A DNA stretch of 64,000 nt, from NCBI RefSeq assembly GCF_003031265.1, contig NZ_CP019966.1, forward strand, positions 2,666,001 to 2,730,000, written 5' to 3'. Shown piece by piece: positions 1 through 8,954 of this stretch (the stretch's first letter is position 1; each line of letters starts with the position of its first letter). This stretch comes from Rhodopseudomonas palustris. GTDB taxonomy: Bacteria; Pseudomonadota; Alphaproteobacteria; Rhizobiales; Xanthobacteraceae. Position numbers and translations under genes: made by a program. Below the pieces are notes generated by a model that did not search any database, had not been told where the DNA came from, and was given only the letters and a program-made list of their open reading frames with translations.

Positions 1-438
1 ATGAGCCTGCGGGAGCGGCTCGCGGCCATTCGCCCCTTCGCCGACGATCCACACTTCGGCGTTAGCGAATGGGCATGGTTGGCGGTGCGTCCTGCAATCG
101 CTGAGCGTCTGGACGATGCTTTCACGATTCTATCGGATTGGGCGGCCGATCCTTCCGAGCGCATCCGCCGCTTCGCCAGTGAGGCGACACGGCCCCGTGG
201 TGTCTGGTGCAAACATATCGCGGCACTCAAGACCAATCCTGAGCCTGGCCGCGTGCTGCTCGATCAGCTTAGGGCTGACCCGGCAGCTTATGTGCAGGAT
301 TCGGTCGGCAACTGGCTGAACGATGCCGCCAAGACGAGGCCCGAATGGGTGCGCCACCTCGTCGATGAATGGCTCGCGCATTCCCCGCCGAGCGCAACGC
401 AGCGGATCGCAAAGCGGGCGCTGCGGTCGATCGACTAG
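1..438 (+). CDS. DNA alkylation repair-like HEAT-repeat protein, C-terminal part
   Basis: An open frame runs from the first base of the window to a TAG at 436-438 and encodes at least 145 residues. The protein is alpha-helical with repeated W/L/P-rich helix pairs ([39 protein letters not shown]), which is the look of the HEAT-like repeats of the AlkC/AlkD DNA-alkylation-repair superfamily. Those proteins bind alkylated DNA and excise 3-methyl or 7-methyl purines; they are usually 220-370 residues long. The piece here is therefore probably the C-terminal half of a longer gene, and the ATG at base 1 is likely an internal methionine. The catalytic region cannot be judged from this fragment. The next gene is convergent and broken. 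Confidence 0.6.
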   Translation: MSLRERLAAIRPFADDPHFGVSEWAWLAVRPAIAERLDDAFTILSDWAADPSERIRRFASEATRPRGVWCKHIAALKTNPEPGRVLLDQLRADPAAYVQDSVGNWLNDAAKTRPEWVRHLVDEWLAHSPPSATQRIAKRALRSID

Positions 439-548
439 TCTTGATGTTTTGCAAGAACTGGCGGACCGAAGCCGATGAAGCAGAGAACTACACCGACGCT
501 ATAGCCCTCTTAATCTTGGCAAGAGCGAAAGCCCTAAACGGGCCAGGA

Positions 549-1816
549 TCAGTGGTGCAGCTCTCTTACCGCATTCAACAGGAACTCGTCGCGATAGTGG
601 CCCGCGACGAAGGACAGACCAACCGGACAACCTTCGACGGTCATCATCGGAGCAGAGACTTCCGGCAAGTGCGCCACGCCGGAAAATGCGGTGATGGTCA
701 TTGTCGGATCATAGAAATCCATAACCGCTTCCAGCGTGTTCAGGGACCCTTTCTTCGGGGCGATCTTCGGTGTCGTGGGAAAGCAGATGATCGTGTCGGG
801 CGCGAAGAAGGCGTTGATCTGATTGAACAGACGTTGACACCGAGCGATGTTGTCCAGCGCCGCGATACGGTCGAACTTTTGGACGTTTCCGTAAGCCATG
901 GCGAAAGTGAAACCGAGTTCAGGCCGGAGGGCTTCGATCCAGTTCCCCACAGTCGACTGAAACTCGGCTGTTTGCAGATCGCGCAACGCGTTCAGGTTGC
1001 ACGCTTGCAGCGCGCAGGCCTCTCCAACGATCTCGGAAAATCTGATCGGCACGAAGTCAATGCCGGTGTCGGACACCAGGCGCTCAAGGGCGCCCCGGAA
1101 CTGTTCCTGAACGGCGGCGTCCGCAAGCTCTAGTGCGTCCTGCAGAACGAAGATGCGCTTCAGCGAAGCCAAGGAGGATGTCCGTCCATTGAGCAAGACG
1201 CGCATCGCGGTATCAAGCACATCGCAGCGATCCGCCAACACACCTACGGTACTGACGCTGGGCTGAAACGGCAGGACTCCTGCCTCGGAAATCCGGTGAA
1301 GAGAGGGACGCATCCCCCAAAGGCCGCATAAGCTTGCCGGAACACGGATGGAGCCGCCCGCGTCCGTGCAGAGCGAGAAATCGGCAAGGCCATTGCTGAC
1401 CGAGGCCGCAGAACCGCTGGAGGAGCCACCAGGAACACGATCCGGCGCTTTGCCGTTGCGTGTGTGCCAAAATAGAAGCTCTCCCCGTCGAGGCTGTACG
1501 TAAACTCATCGGCGACAACCTTGCCGACGCAGCGCGCACCGGCACCCAGCAATTGATCGACACAAAGGGCGTTGTGAGCTGGTGCCGGATGTGCGTCTCG
1601 CCACGCTGGGCTGCCATAGGATGTCTTGTGGCCCGCGATGTCGATGTTGTCTTTCACCGTAAAGCGCAGCCCATCCAGCGGACCTTTGCGCAGTGGGGCG
1701 AGATCCAACTGTTCGACCAGTCCTAAGGACGCGTCAGCTGCGAGCTTAGGCACGTCGTCTTTTCCCTGATGCGAAAAAGGTGAGTTGTGTATCCACTGCC
1801 GCGCAACCCGATTCAA
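549..1816 (-). pseudogene. Amidase-signature family protein, broken by a frameshift
   Basis: Two minus-strand frames together make one amidase of about 420 residues. The first (1816 to about 1460) has the family N-terminus and the catalytic lysine motif TVKDNID, then reads through YSLDGESFYFGT. The second (about 1455 to 549) carries the serine motifs GGSSSGSA and DAGGSIRVPASLCG and the rest of the fold. The Ser-Ser-Lys triad is thus complete but split by a shift of one base lost or two gained near 1455-1470, where FGTH should continue as NGKAPDRVPGG. These enzymes hydrolyse amides such as acylamides, allophanate or Glu-tRNA(Gln) intermediates; the substrate here is unknown. A sequencing error remains possible. 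The gene ends about 110 bp from the convergent HEAT-repeat gene and starts about 100 bp from tRNA-Ser. Confidence 0.75.
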
Positions 1817-1914
1817 CAGCGCACCGTCACGTCGAAGCGGCGGCCTATCTGCCTGCTGTGTGATGGGCGGTGATCGGCGGCTGTATCGCCGCCAGAGAGG
1901 CGAATCGGCGGGAA

Positions 1915-2008
1915 TGGCGGAGACGGAGGGATTCGAACCCTCGATAGGGCTTTACAACCCTATAACGGTTTAGCAAACCGCCGCCTTCAGCCACTCGGCC
2001 ACGTCTCC
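1915..2008 (-). tRNA. tRNA-Ser (anticodon GCT), CCA encoded
   Basis: The minus strand begins GGAGACGTGGCCGAGTGG and folds into a full cloverleaf. The acceptor stem pairs GGAGACG with CGTCTCC. The anticodon arm CGGTTTGCTAAACCG shows anticodon GCT. A long variable arm typical of class II tRNAs follows, then the T-loop GGTTCGAATCC. The discriminator is G (serine identity) and it is followed by an encoded CCA at 1915-1917. The length of 91 nt before CCA fits tRNA-Ser, which decodes AGC and AGU. Confidence 0.97.
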
Positions 2009-2616
2009 GGTGCGCTCGATATGCCCGACACGGTCGCGGCTCGCAAGCGGGATTGCGCAGATTGCACCGCGACCTTTGGGCCTGTGCACGAGAATGTCGG
2101 CGCGACGCGGGGCAGAGCGCTTGCATTTCGCCGGTTTGCAGCTCCGCCGGTGTCGCGGAGACGTTCGGATTCGTCCCAGCAGAGGAATCGATTCTCAGGA
2201 TTCCGCCATTGCAGACCGCGTATTTGCCGCTTGGCGGGCAGCTCATCCACCGCGGTCCGACTGTTGCAGTGCGGCATTACCCGCAGAACTCGATTTGGAA
2301 AGTTCATTAAAAACAGATGGTTACGTCGGCCCTGCAAAACGGGTGAGTGCTATTTGTGCAACACCCCTCCCGAAAACGGGGCCAGAGCATGGCTCCCTTG
2401 TTGCTTGTGCATCACTGTTAGGTAATTGTCGTGGTGCGACGGAGGGGGGCATCCCGAGGTCGCCCCGTAATAGGTGGTTCGCTTAAGTCCCTCGCGTTCA
2501 GCGGGTGTGTCCAAAGGCGCGAAGCGGCTAGGCGGGTTTCTGGGATTAAGGGACCACAGCGGGTGCTTGCACTTTGCGGATCGGAACCTTCCCGACAGAG
2601 CAACTTGGAGGTTTAC
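2009..2616. other. Long intergenic region / porin leader, no gene seen
   Basis: About 600 bp separate tRNA-Ser from the porin start. Small open frames on both strands have neither ribosome sites nor family-like composition, so I call none. A short hairpin, CCCG-AAAA-CGGG, lies near 2369-2380. A clear ribosome-binding site (TTGGAGG) ends the region. It probably contains the porin promoter and a long 5' leader, which is common for outer-membrane protein mRNAs and would be a natural place for small-RNA control. That last point is inference. Confidence 0.5.
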
Positions 2617-4158
2617 ATGAACATCGTTAAGGGCCTGTTCCTCGGCTCAGCGGCGGCGCTTCTCGCCGTCGGCGGCGCGCAGGCGGCCGATCTCCCGTTG
2701 AAGGCCAAGGCGGTCGAATACGTGAAGGTCTGCTCGATCTACGGCGCGGGCTTCTACTACATCCCGGGCACCGATACCTGCATCAAGCTCGGCGGCTACC
2801 TGCGCGCCGACGTGACCCTGTTCGGTTCGGCGGCCTACAATGCGCCAGCGTGGAATGGTCCCTCGGGTTACAATACCCGGTTGGCCAATGACATGATCTT
2901 CCGGTCTCGTCAGGACCTCAATCTCGATACTCGCACCGCAACCGAATACGGTGTGGTTCGGACCTATTTTGACGCGACGTTCAACTGGACCTCTGGCGAC
3001 GGCGTCGCGGGTGGTTCGCTCGGCGTGTACTATGCCTTCGTGCAGTTCGCGGGCTTCACTTTCGGTAAGGCCGTTTCGCAGTTTGATACGCCGTGGACCG
3101 GTTATCCGGGCAACAACAGCTCGTTCCTGATCGGCGGTTATGACGACGTCACCGGTATTAACCAGGTGTCGTACACCGCGGAATTTGGCAATGGCGTGTC
3201 GGCCTCGATCTCGCTGGAAGATCCGTCGTCTTACCTGCAAGGCGGCCTGTATAACGTAAGCGCTGGTCCGGCGCAGGCTTTCACCGCCACTCCTACGCTC
3301 ACCAGCGCTCAAGTTGCGGGGATTTCCTATCTCGGTGGCGTCCCCGGCGTGAATTCTTATGGCGGCGTGCAGGTTCCGGACATTGTTGGTAAGGTCCGTG
3401 TCGACCAAGCTTGGGGTCTGTTCCAAGTGTCGGCTGCTGCGCATCAGATCCGCGGCAGCTACTACACGAACCCGACTACCGGTGGTGCGACTGAGACTTT
3501 CGGTCATCCAAGCGATACCTGGGGTTACGCCGTGCAGGCTGCCTTGTCGCTTAAGAACCTGCCGACCGGACCGGGCGACAGCATCAACTTGACTGCCAGC
3601 TATGCGAACGGTGCGAGCCGTTACGTGGTGGGCGGCGTGAGCCCGAACAACTTCGCTCTCTACGGATATTCGGGCACTTCGCTTCCGAATGCCTATCAGA
3701 CGGTCGCTCTCGGCATTTCGGGTGACGGCGTGTTCGGTAATGGCACGAGCATTGAGAAGTCGTCTATTTGGGGCTTCCGCGGCGCGTTCAACCATAACTG
3801 GAATCCTTACTGGTCGACGTCGGTCTTCGGATCGTACACCTCAGTGGGTTGGTCCGGTGGTGGTAAGGACCTGATCTGTGGTCGGACGCCTGGCGTGACC
3901 AATACGGCGTTCGGGGCTGTCGCCATCAACGGTACATGCGATCCGAATTTCCGTATCTCTCAGATCGGTACTGTGACCCGTTGGACTCCCGTGAAGAACC
4001 TGACGTTCTCGGGCGAAGTGATGTATACTTACTTCGACCAGAGCAGCACGGGCACCATCACCGGCTCTGCTTCGAACAGCAAGCCGGGCGGCGCGACCTA
4101 CGAGTTCAAGGACCAGGGCGTCTGGAGCGGCAACCTCCGCGTTCAGCGCAACTTCTGA
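2617..4158 (+). CDS. Outer-membrane porin (Porin_2 family)
   Basis: The protein has 513 residues and a Sec signal peptide ending at the AQAAD cleavage site. The mature N-terminus has the hallmark of alphaproteobacterial Porin_2 proteins: LPLKAKAVEYVKVCSIYGAG, then a paired cysteine in DTCIKLGGYLR. The rest is Gly/Tyr/Asn-rich with alternating hydrophobic strands and ends in a terminal aromatic (RVQRNF), the usual beta-barrel sorting signal. It should form a trimeric general-diffusion channel in the outer membrane. The ATG at 2617 is chosen because TTGGAGG sits just upstream and the signal peptide starts there; the open frame continues upstream to 2431 without support. The gene uses more T-ending codons than its neighbours, as highly expressed porins often do. 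A strong hairpin terminator follows. Confidence 0.93.
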   Translation: MNIVKGLFLGSAAALLAVGGAQAADLPLKAKAVEYVKVCSIYGAGFYYIPGTDTCIKLGGYLRADVTLFGSAAYNAPAWNGPSGYNTRLANDMIFRSRQDLNLDTRTATEYGVVRTYFDATFNWTSGDGVAGGSLGVYYAFVQFAGFTFGKAVSQFDTPWTGYPGNNSSFLIGGYDDVTGINQVSYTAEFGNGVSASISLEDPSSYLQGGLYNVSAGPAQAFTATPTLTSAQVAGISYLGGVPGVNSYGGVQVPDIVGKVRVDQAWGLFQVSAAAHQIRGSYYTNPTTGGATETFGHPSDTWGYAVQAALSLKNLPTGPGDSINLTASYANGASRYVVGGVSPNNFALYGYSGTSLPNAYQTVALGISGDGVFGNGTSIEKSSIWGFRGAFNHNWNPYWSTSVFGSYTSVGWSGGGKDLICGRTPGVTNTAFGAVAINGTCDPNFRISQIGTVTRWTPVKNLTFSGEVMYTYFDQSSTGTITGSASNSKPGGATYEFKDQGVWSGNLRVQRNF

Positions 4159-4187
4159 TCCTCGCTTCTCGAAGTGCGAATCTGATG

Positions 4188-4217
4188 AACCCCGGTGGGC
4201 AACCGCCGGGGTTTTTT
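4188..4217 (+). terminator. Rho-independent terminator of the porin gene
   Basis: AACCCCGG at 4188-4195 pairs with CCGGGGTT at 4206-4213 around a 10-nt loop and runs directly into TTTTTT, 30 bp after the porin stop codon. Confidence 0.9.
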
Positions 4218-4456
4218 CGTTGTCTCCAAATTCGTTGTCTCTCGTCGCGGGCAGATTGCGTGAACTGAGTCGCTGCCGCCGCGATTGACGGGACACCGGG
4301 CATGCCTGCACCGGGAAGGCGGCGAGGCAATGCCGTCAGTACGACGGAGTTCGCTTCAGAACGATCACCGGGAGCAAACTCGAAACTCTGTGATGCGTTG
4401 GGGCCGCTGAGCAGGAAGCGCTGGAAGGAATGCCGACCGGCAACACGCCAGCGCCG

Positions 4457-6691
4457 CTATTCGGCGCCGACGCCGGCGCCACGGCGGAGGTCGGCTTCGA
4501 TCTGCAGACGGTGGCCGCCGCCGAAGCGGGCGCGATAGACCTGCAGGTTCTCCATGATCCGCTGCACGTAGTTGCGCGTTTCTGCGAACGGAATCAGCTC
4601 GACCCAATCCACCGCGTCGACCTTTGGATCGCGCGGATCGCCATAGCGTTCGACCCATTTGCGGACGCTGCCGCGGCCGGCGTTGTAGCCGGCGAAGGTC
4701 ATGATGTAGGAGCCGCGATAATCCTCGATCAGGCCGCCGAGTTCGGCGGCGCCGAGCGCCGCGTTGTAAACCGAATCGGTTTTGAGGCGCTGTAGATCGA
4801 AGGTGCAGCCGTGGCGGCGGCAAACGTACTTGCCAGCGTCGGGCGTCACCTGCATCAGGCCGTAGGCATTGGCAGGCGAAACGACTGCCGGATTGAAGGC
4901 GCTCTCCTGACGGGCGATCGCATAGACGATGGCGCGTTCGACGTCGGGGCCTACCGAGCGGAACTGCGGAATGCCGTTGACCGGGTAGGCGTAGTGATCG
5001 AACGGCAGACCGCGATTGAGTGCGGCTTTGCCGACCAGCAGCATCGCGCGCGCATCGTTGCGCCGTTCTGCGACTTCGCTCAGTCCGATCAGTGCGTCGA
5101 CATCGCCGTTCTCGCCGACATCGGCGAAGATCGGAATCGCCATCTCGCCTTCATCGATCGCATAGAGCAGGCTCACCGCGCGGACGATCTCGAGCCGGTC
5201 GGCGTTGCGGCCTCCGGATGGTGGGCCGTTGAGATCGAGCTGCGCCAGACCGAGCTTGGCGCGCGACAACTGACCGTAATAGCTGGTGGAATGCGCCGCC
5301 GATGCCGAGTAAGCGGCGCGTGCCTCTTGGATGCGCCCGGCTGCTTCCGCGGCGCGGCCCTGCCAATAGCCGGCGCGTGCGAGGGCTGTGGGGTTGGTGG
5401 TGTCGCGGCCAAGGCGTGCGAAGTGCTGCGCGGCGGTGGCGGGATCATTCAGAAACCGCAGCGCGATCCAGCCCGCGGTGAATTCATGCTCGGTCCTGTA
5501 GATCGCCTTGGTCGGAGTCGCCGCATCGCGCGCCACCAGATATGCGAGGCGATAATCGCCGATGTCGATCAGCTTGCGCGCGACCAGTCGGCGCTCGATC
5601 CACCATTCGTCGAGATTGTGCAGTCGGGCCGGATCGCGCGGGACCGTCAGCATCAGCCGTCCGGCCTCCGCGATCATGTCGTCGCGGCGCAGCACTTGGA
5701 TCTTGCTGAACAGAAAGCCTGGGTCGTGGTGTAGTTCGGATGGGACGGCGGCGAGCAGCGCCTTGCCGTTCGACGCTTTCTTGTCGACCGCGATCCGCGC
5801 TCGCGCGAGCGCCAATTGAGCGGCGCCGAGGCGCTTGGCGGCGCGCAGCGCCGGGCCGAGATCGTCGCCGTACAGGAACGAATCCATCCGCGCCTTGTGG
5901 TCGCTCGGCGTGATCAGCGGGCCGAACAACTCCATCGCGGTGTTTTCGGTCGCCTCCGACATCGTGTCGTTGCGCCAGGCATCGCGTACCAGTTGCTCGG
6001 CGGTGCGGCGGTCACCGCGCGCCAGCACGGCACGCGCCAGCGCCAGTTTGCCCTTGCCGGTCGAAGGGCGCTCGTCTTCGAAGTAAGCGAGCACGGCGGA
6101 ATCATCGCGCCGATCGTCCCACAGCGCGGCCTCGGCGCGGCGGCGCAGGAAGCTCTGCGACGGCCAGCTCGGATTGGCGTGCACGAACGCCGCATAGCGT
6201 TCGACGCTGGCGCCGTTGTCCTCGCTGCGCAGGATCACCCATTCGGCAAGCTTGCGCGCGACGGGATCGGAGATGGTGTTGGCGACCTCGGTGGCTTCGC
6301 CAGCCCTTTTCTTGCGGGCGAGTTCGATGACGTTTTCGAGCGCGCCGGCATCGGCGGAGGAGGTCGATGCGGTCGCAGCGATCGCAGAGCGCGTCGCCGG
6401 CTTGTGCAGGGCTGCGGTGGGCGGCCGCTGACGCATCGGCTCGACCGCTGCAGCAGGGCTGGTGACGGGGAGCTTGGTCGAGGGGCGAGGATCCGGAGCC
6501 GGCAGTGACTTCGCAACGTTCTTGGGGGCGGGACTCCGCGCCAGCGGTCGCGGCTTCGGCAGCGGCACCTTGCTGGCGGCGTCGGCAGCCTCGATCAATC
6601 CCGCAAAGCCCAAGCTGAGCGCCAGGATCGCCGTCGATGCCTTCAGGACGACCGTGAAACGCGGGCGGCGTTGTGATGATGATGGATGCAA
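4457..6691 (-). CDS. Soluble lytic murein transglycosylase (Slt70 type)
   Basis: A periplasmic enzyme of about 744 residues that cleaves the glycan strands of peptidoglycan to 1,6-anhydromuropeptides. After a signal peptide (VVLKASTAILALSLGFAGL) and a Pro/Lys/Ala-rich linker comes a long alpha-superhelical region with many Ala/Arg/Leu helices (LARDAAT, RAGYWQGRAAEAAG). The C-terminal family 1 transglycosylase domain has the catalytic Glu in ARQESAFNP, then NAYGLMQVTP and TFAGYNAGRGSVRKW. The frame is open up to 6865, but I choose the TTG at 6691 because GGGAGG lies about 10 nt upstream and the signal peptide follows at once. The gene faces the porin and lies about 240 bp from it. Anhydro sugars it makes could feed the anmK product encoded at 55556. 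Confidence 0.9.
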   Translation of the reverse strand: MHPSSSQRRPRFTVVLKASTAILALSLGFAGLIEAADAASKVPLPKPRPLARSPAPKNVAKSLPAPDPRPSTKLPVTSPAAAVEPMRQRPPTAALHKPATRSAIAATASTSSADAGALENVIELARKKRAGEATEVANTISDPVARKLAEWVILRSEDNGASVERYAAFVHANPSWPSQSFLRRRAEAALWDDRRDDSAVLAYFEDERPSTGKGKLALARAVLARGDRRTAEQLVRDAWRNDTMSEATENTAMELFGPLITPSDHKARMDSFLYGDDLGPALRAAKRLGAAQLALARARIAVDKKASNGKALLAAVPSELHHDPGFLFSKIQVLRRDDMIAEAGRLMLTVPRDPARLHNLDEWWIERRLVARKLIDIGDYRLAYLVARDAATPTKAIYRTEHEFTAGWIALRFLNDPATAAQHFARLGRDTTNPTALARAGYWQGRAAEAAGRIQEARAAYSASAAHSTSYYGQLSRAKLGLAQLDLNGPPSGGRNADRLEIVRAVSLLYAIDEGEMAIPIFADVGENGDVDALIGLSEVAERRNDARAMLLVGKAALNRGLPFDHYAYPVNGIPQFRSVGPDVERAIVYAIARQESAFNPAVVSPANAYGLMQVTPDAGKYVCRRHGCTFDLQRLKTDSVYNAALGAAELGGLIEDYRGSYIMTFAGYNAGRGSVRKWVERYGDPRDPKVDAVDWVELIPFAETRNYVQRIMENLQVYRARFGGGHRLQIEADLRRGAGVGAE

Positions 6692-6914
6692 AACGCTGCG
6701 GCCTCCCTGTGGGGGCGATTCGGCGATTCTGGCAGTATCGCCAGGGGAAGTGAAGGCGCCCCGTTGGGACGGCCCTTCGCTTGCAGCGATTTGGGGGCGA
6801 AAACACGGCAAAACGATCAACGCTCGGTGAGTCCGATCGCCGCAGGTTTGCAGCGTGCCAAACAAAAGCGGCGCCCGTGAAGGCGCCGCTGTCGTCTAAA
6901 AGATAAGGAGAGAA

Positions 6915-7457
6915 TTACGGGCAGGGATGCCGGCGGCCGTCGTAGCCGAGATAGGTGCCCGAGGCCGGGTCGTAGGATTTGTAACGCTGCCGGCAATAGG
7001 CCTCGCCGCCGCCGTCGTCGTCGGGGGCCACAGTTACGGTCGGCTCGTCATAGTCGCCATAGTACGGGTCGCTGTAATAGCCGTAAGCGTAGGGTGCGCC
7101 CCATGCGCTCCCGACGGCGACCCCCGGCCAGAATCCGCCTCGCCAACCACCGCCATGCCAGCCACCACCGCCGTGCCAACCGCCACCCCCGTGCCAGTGG
7201 CGGCCGCCGCCACCCTGCCAACCACCGCCGCCTTGCCAGCCGCCACCACCGACGCGCGGGCCGACCGGAGCGCCGTGGGCGATCGCCGCACCGGCCAAGC
7301 TGCCGCGGCTGATTCCGCCTCCGCCGAACGCGGGACCGCCTCCACGACCGGCAAAGGCGGGGCCTTGCGCGAAGCTCGGCGTCGCCGTCAGGGGAAGGGC
7401 GATGGCCAGCGCGGCCACGGCACTCAAGGTTCTCAAATTCAACATCATCGGCTCCAT
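6915..7457 (-). CDS. BA14K-type secreted Gly/Trp/His-rich protein
   Basis: The protein has 180 residues. A signal peptide ends near TPSFAQ. A low-complexity middle made of GGGGW, QGGGGW and HGGGGWH blocks follows. The conserved C-terminus CRQRYKSYDPASGTYLGYDG...CP matches the BA14K family, first described in Brucella as an immunogenic lectin-like protein. The two terminal cysteines probably form a disulfide. Start codons at 7457, 7448 and 7445 are all possible; none has a perfect ribosome site. A paralogue with the same C-terminal signature is encoded at 27587-27976. The function in this organism is unknown; a cell-envelope role is likely from the signal peptide. Confidence 0.75.
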   Translation of the reverse strand: MEPMMLNLRTLSAVAALAIALPLTATPSFAQGPAFAGRGGGPAFGGGGISRGSLAGAAIAHGAPVGPRVGGGGWQGGGGWQGGGGRHWHGGGGWHGGGGWHGGGWRGGFWPGVAVGSAWGAPYAYGYYSDPYYGDYDEPTVTVAPDDDGGGEAYCRQRYKSYDPASGTYLGYDGRRHPCP

Positions 7458-7691
7458 CGACGGGATTGGCTTGGAACGCCCGCGGTCTCAACCCGGCTGG
7501 ATCGCCGTCGTTCCCATTCCGCCGCTTATCGGCGAAAGCTGATCCCGTTCAGTTGTATAAGGGCTGAATGAATTGCGGTGATTTTGCGGAACCTGGCCGT
7601 GGCGCTTGTTCGCAGGCATTCGCAACGGCTGGACAAGCGGGCCCGCCGGTGGCATCAGGGACTCTGTTGTCGCCGCCAAGGATGCGCCGAG

Positions 7692-8102
7692 ATGAAACTG
7701 TTTTTGCTGCGGATTTTTACCTGGTGGAACGGCTTCACGTTCGGCACCCAGCTGTGGACCTGGCGGTTCGGCGAGCTGGTCGGCACCGACGATCAGGGCA
7801 ACCGCTACTTCCGCACCAAGGGCGGCAAGATCGACCCGACGCTGGGCTTTGAGCGGCGCTGGGTGCTGTACAACGGCTATGCAGAGCCGAGCCGGGTCCC
7901 GCCGGAATGGCACGGCTGGCTGCACAACGTTGTGGATGTGCCGCCGACCCAGGAAAGCTTCACGCCGCGCGAGTGGATGAAGCCGCACCAGCCGAACCGG
8001 ACCGGCACGCCGCTGGCGCATCGCCCGACCGGCTCCACGCTGTCGACCGGCCGCCGGCCGAAGGCGACCGGCGACTATCAGCCCTGGACCCCGGGCGCCT
8101 GA
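7692..8102 (+). CDS. NADH:ubiquinone oxidoreductase accessory subunit, NDUFA12 family
   Basis: The protein has 136 residues and the NDUFA12 (17.2 kDa, B17.2) signature: FTWWNGFTFGTQLWTWRFGE, then VGTDDQGNRYF, RRWVLYNGY and PPEWHGWLH, ending in a Pro/Thr-rich tail. In alphaproteobacteria and mitochondria this supernumerary subunit sits on the peripheral arm of respiratory complex I and helps in its assembly. The ATG at 7692 is preferred over upstream in-frame starts because the family begins within a few residues of the WWNG motif. From memory, many alphaproteobacteria have this gene next to the DUF2155 gene and aat; here about 4.4 kb of accessory genes lies between it and the DUF2155 gene. 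Confidence 0.92.
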   Translation: MKLFLLRIFTWWNGFTFGTQLWTWRFGELVGTDDQGNRYFRTKGGKIDPTLGFERRWVLYNGYAEPSRVPPEWHGWLHNVVDVPPTQESFTPREWMKPHQPNRTGTPLAHRPTGSTLSTGRRPKATGDYQPWTPGA

Positions 8103-8118
8103 GGCTTCTCGCTTCCGC

Positions 8119-8143
8119 GGCGGCCTGACAGGTCGCCGCCTTT
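8119..8143. terminator. Possible hairpin terminator between convergent genes
   Basis: GGCGGC and GCCGCC form a GC-rich stem-loop immediately downstream of the NDUFA12 gene and next to the stop of the convergent DJ-1/PfpI gene. The short T run (TTTA) makes it a weak intrinsic terminator. Confidence 0.4.
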
Positions 8144-8831
8144 AATCGCGTGACAGCCGATCGGCCGCACGCTTGACGGCGTCGATGCGGCGCTGACGCG
8201 CCCCCAGCATCCGCTGTTTCAGCATTGCGACCACCTCCTGCGGCGCGGTGTCTGGCGAGCCGGCGTTGAACGGCGGCGCCGGATTGTACTCCAGCATCAA
8301 CTGGATCGCCTGCGCGGTCGGGCGGTCAGCCAGCAGCTCCGCGAGCGTCAGCGCAAAATCGATCCCGGCGGTCACTCCGCCACCGCTGACACGATTGCGG
8401 TCGATGCAGACCCGCGACCGCTCCGGAACTGCCCCGAACGCCGCCAGATCCTCCAGCGCAGACCAATGCGTCGTCGCGCGATAGCCGCGCAGCAGGCCCG
8501 CGGCGCCGAGCACCAGCGCGCCGGTGCAGACGGAGGTGAGATAGCGCGCCTGCTCCGCCTGCTGCCGCAGGAAGGCGAGGGTGTCCTCGTCATTGACCAG
8601 GTCGTCGGTCCCGGCGCCGCCGGGCACGCAGATCACATCGAGCTGCGGGCAGCGGCCGAAGTCGATGGTCGGCGGCAGCATCAGCGCGGTGTCGCTGGTG
8701 ACCGGGGCCATCGTCTTGGCCACCAGATACACTTTCGCGTTCGGCAACCTCGAGAACACCTGCAGCGGCCCGGTGAGGTCGAGCTGCGTCAGGTTCGGAA
8801 ATAGCAGCAGTCCGATGGTCGTGGCGGTCAT
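8142..8831 (-). CDS. DJ-1/PfpI family protein (isonitrile hydratase-like)
   Basis: The protein has 229 residues and a glutamine-amidotransferase-like Rossmann fold. Visible motifs are FPNLTQLDLTGPLQVF near the N-terminus, VPGGAGTDDL (residues about 69-78), and the nucleophile elbow SVCTGALVLGAAGLL with the reactive cysteine, followed by ATTHWSALEDL. This pattern matches the subgroup that contains Pseudomonas InhA, an isonitrile hydratase, although many members have unknown substrates. Translation starts at an ATG with GGAGA upstream. It is divergent from a GlxA-type regulator across 123 bp, so that regulator probably controls it. Confidence 0.85.
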   Translation of the reverse strand: MTATTIGLLLFPNLTQLDLTGPLQVFSRLPNAKVYLVAKTMAPVTSDTALMLPPTIDFGRCPQLDVICVPGGAGTDDLVNDEDTLAFLRQQAEQARYLTSVCTGALVLGAAGLLRGYRATTHWSALEDLAAFGAVPERSRVCIDRNRVSGGGVTAGIDFALTLAELLADRPTAQAIQLMLEYNPAPPFNAGSPDTAPQEVVAMLKQRMLGARQRRIDAVKRAADRLSRD

Positions 8832-8954
8832 GATGGTCTCCGTGAAACGGCCTGGCGCGCGTCAGCGCTTGACGGAGCCAATCTGGCATGCTCGGCTGTT
8901 GGCCGAAATGGCGTATTTCCCTCGTTTTCAGACAAACCCTCAGCGAGGCGCTTC

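Noticed and set aside
369..1133. A 254-residue plus-strand frame over the amidase
   Set aside because: It overlaps the HEAT-repeat gene end and is antisense to the amidase, whose motifs are clear.
1915..2008. tRNA-Ser as an integration site with a second attachment copy
   Set aside because: I found no repeated tRNA 3' end, integrase gene or phage genes in the window.
2647..3795. A 382-residue minus-strand frame opposite the porin
   Set aside because: Antisense shadow; the plus-strand porin has a signal peptide, motifs, a ribosome site and a terminator.
7140..7260. Short tandem DNA repeats that could suggest a CRISPR-like array
   Set aside because: They encode GGGGW/HGGGGW blocks within a coding frame; there are no unique spacers or palindromic repeats.
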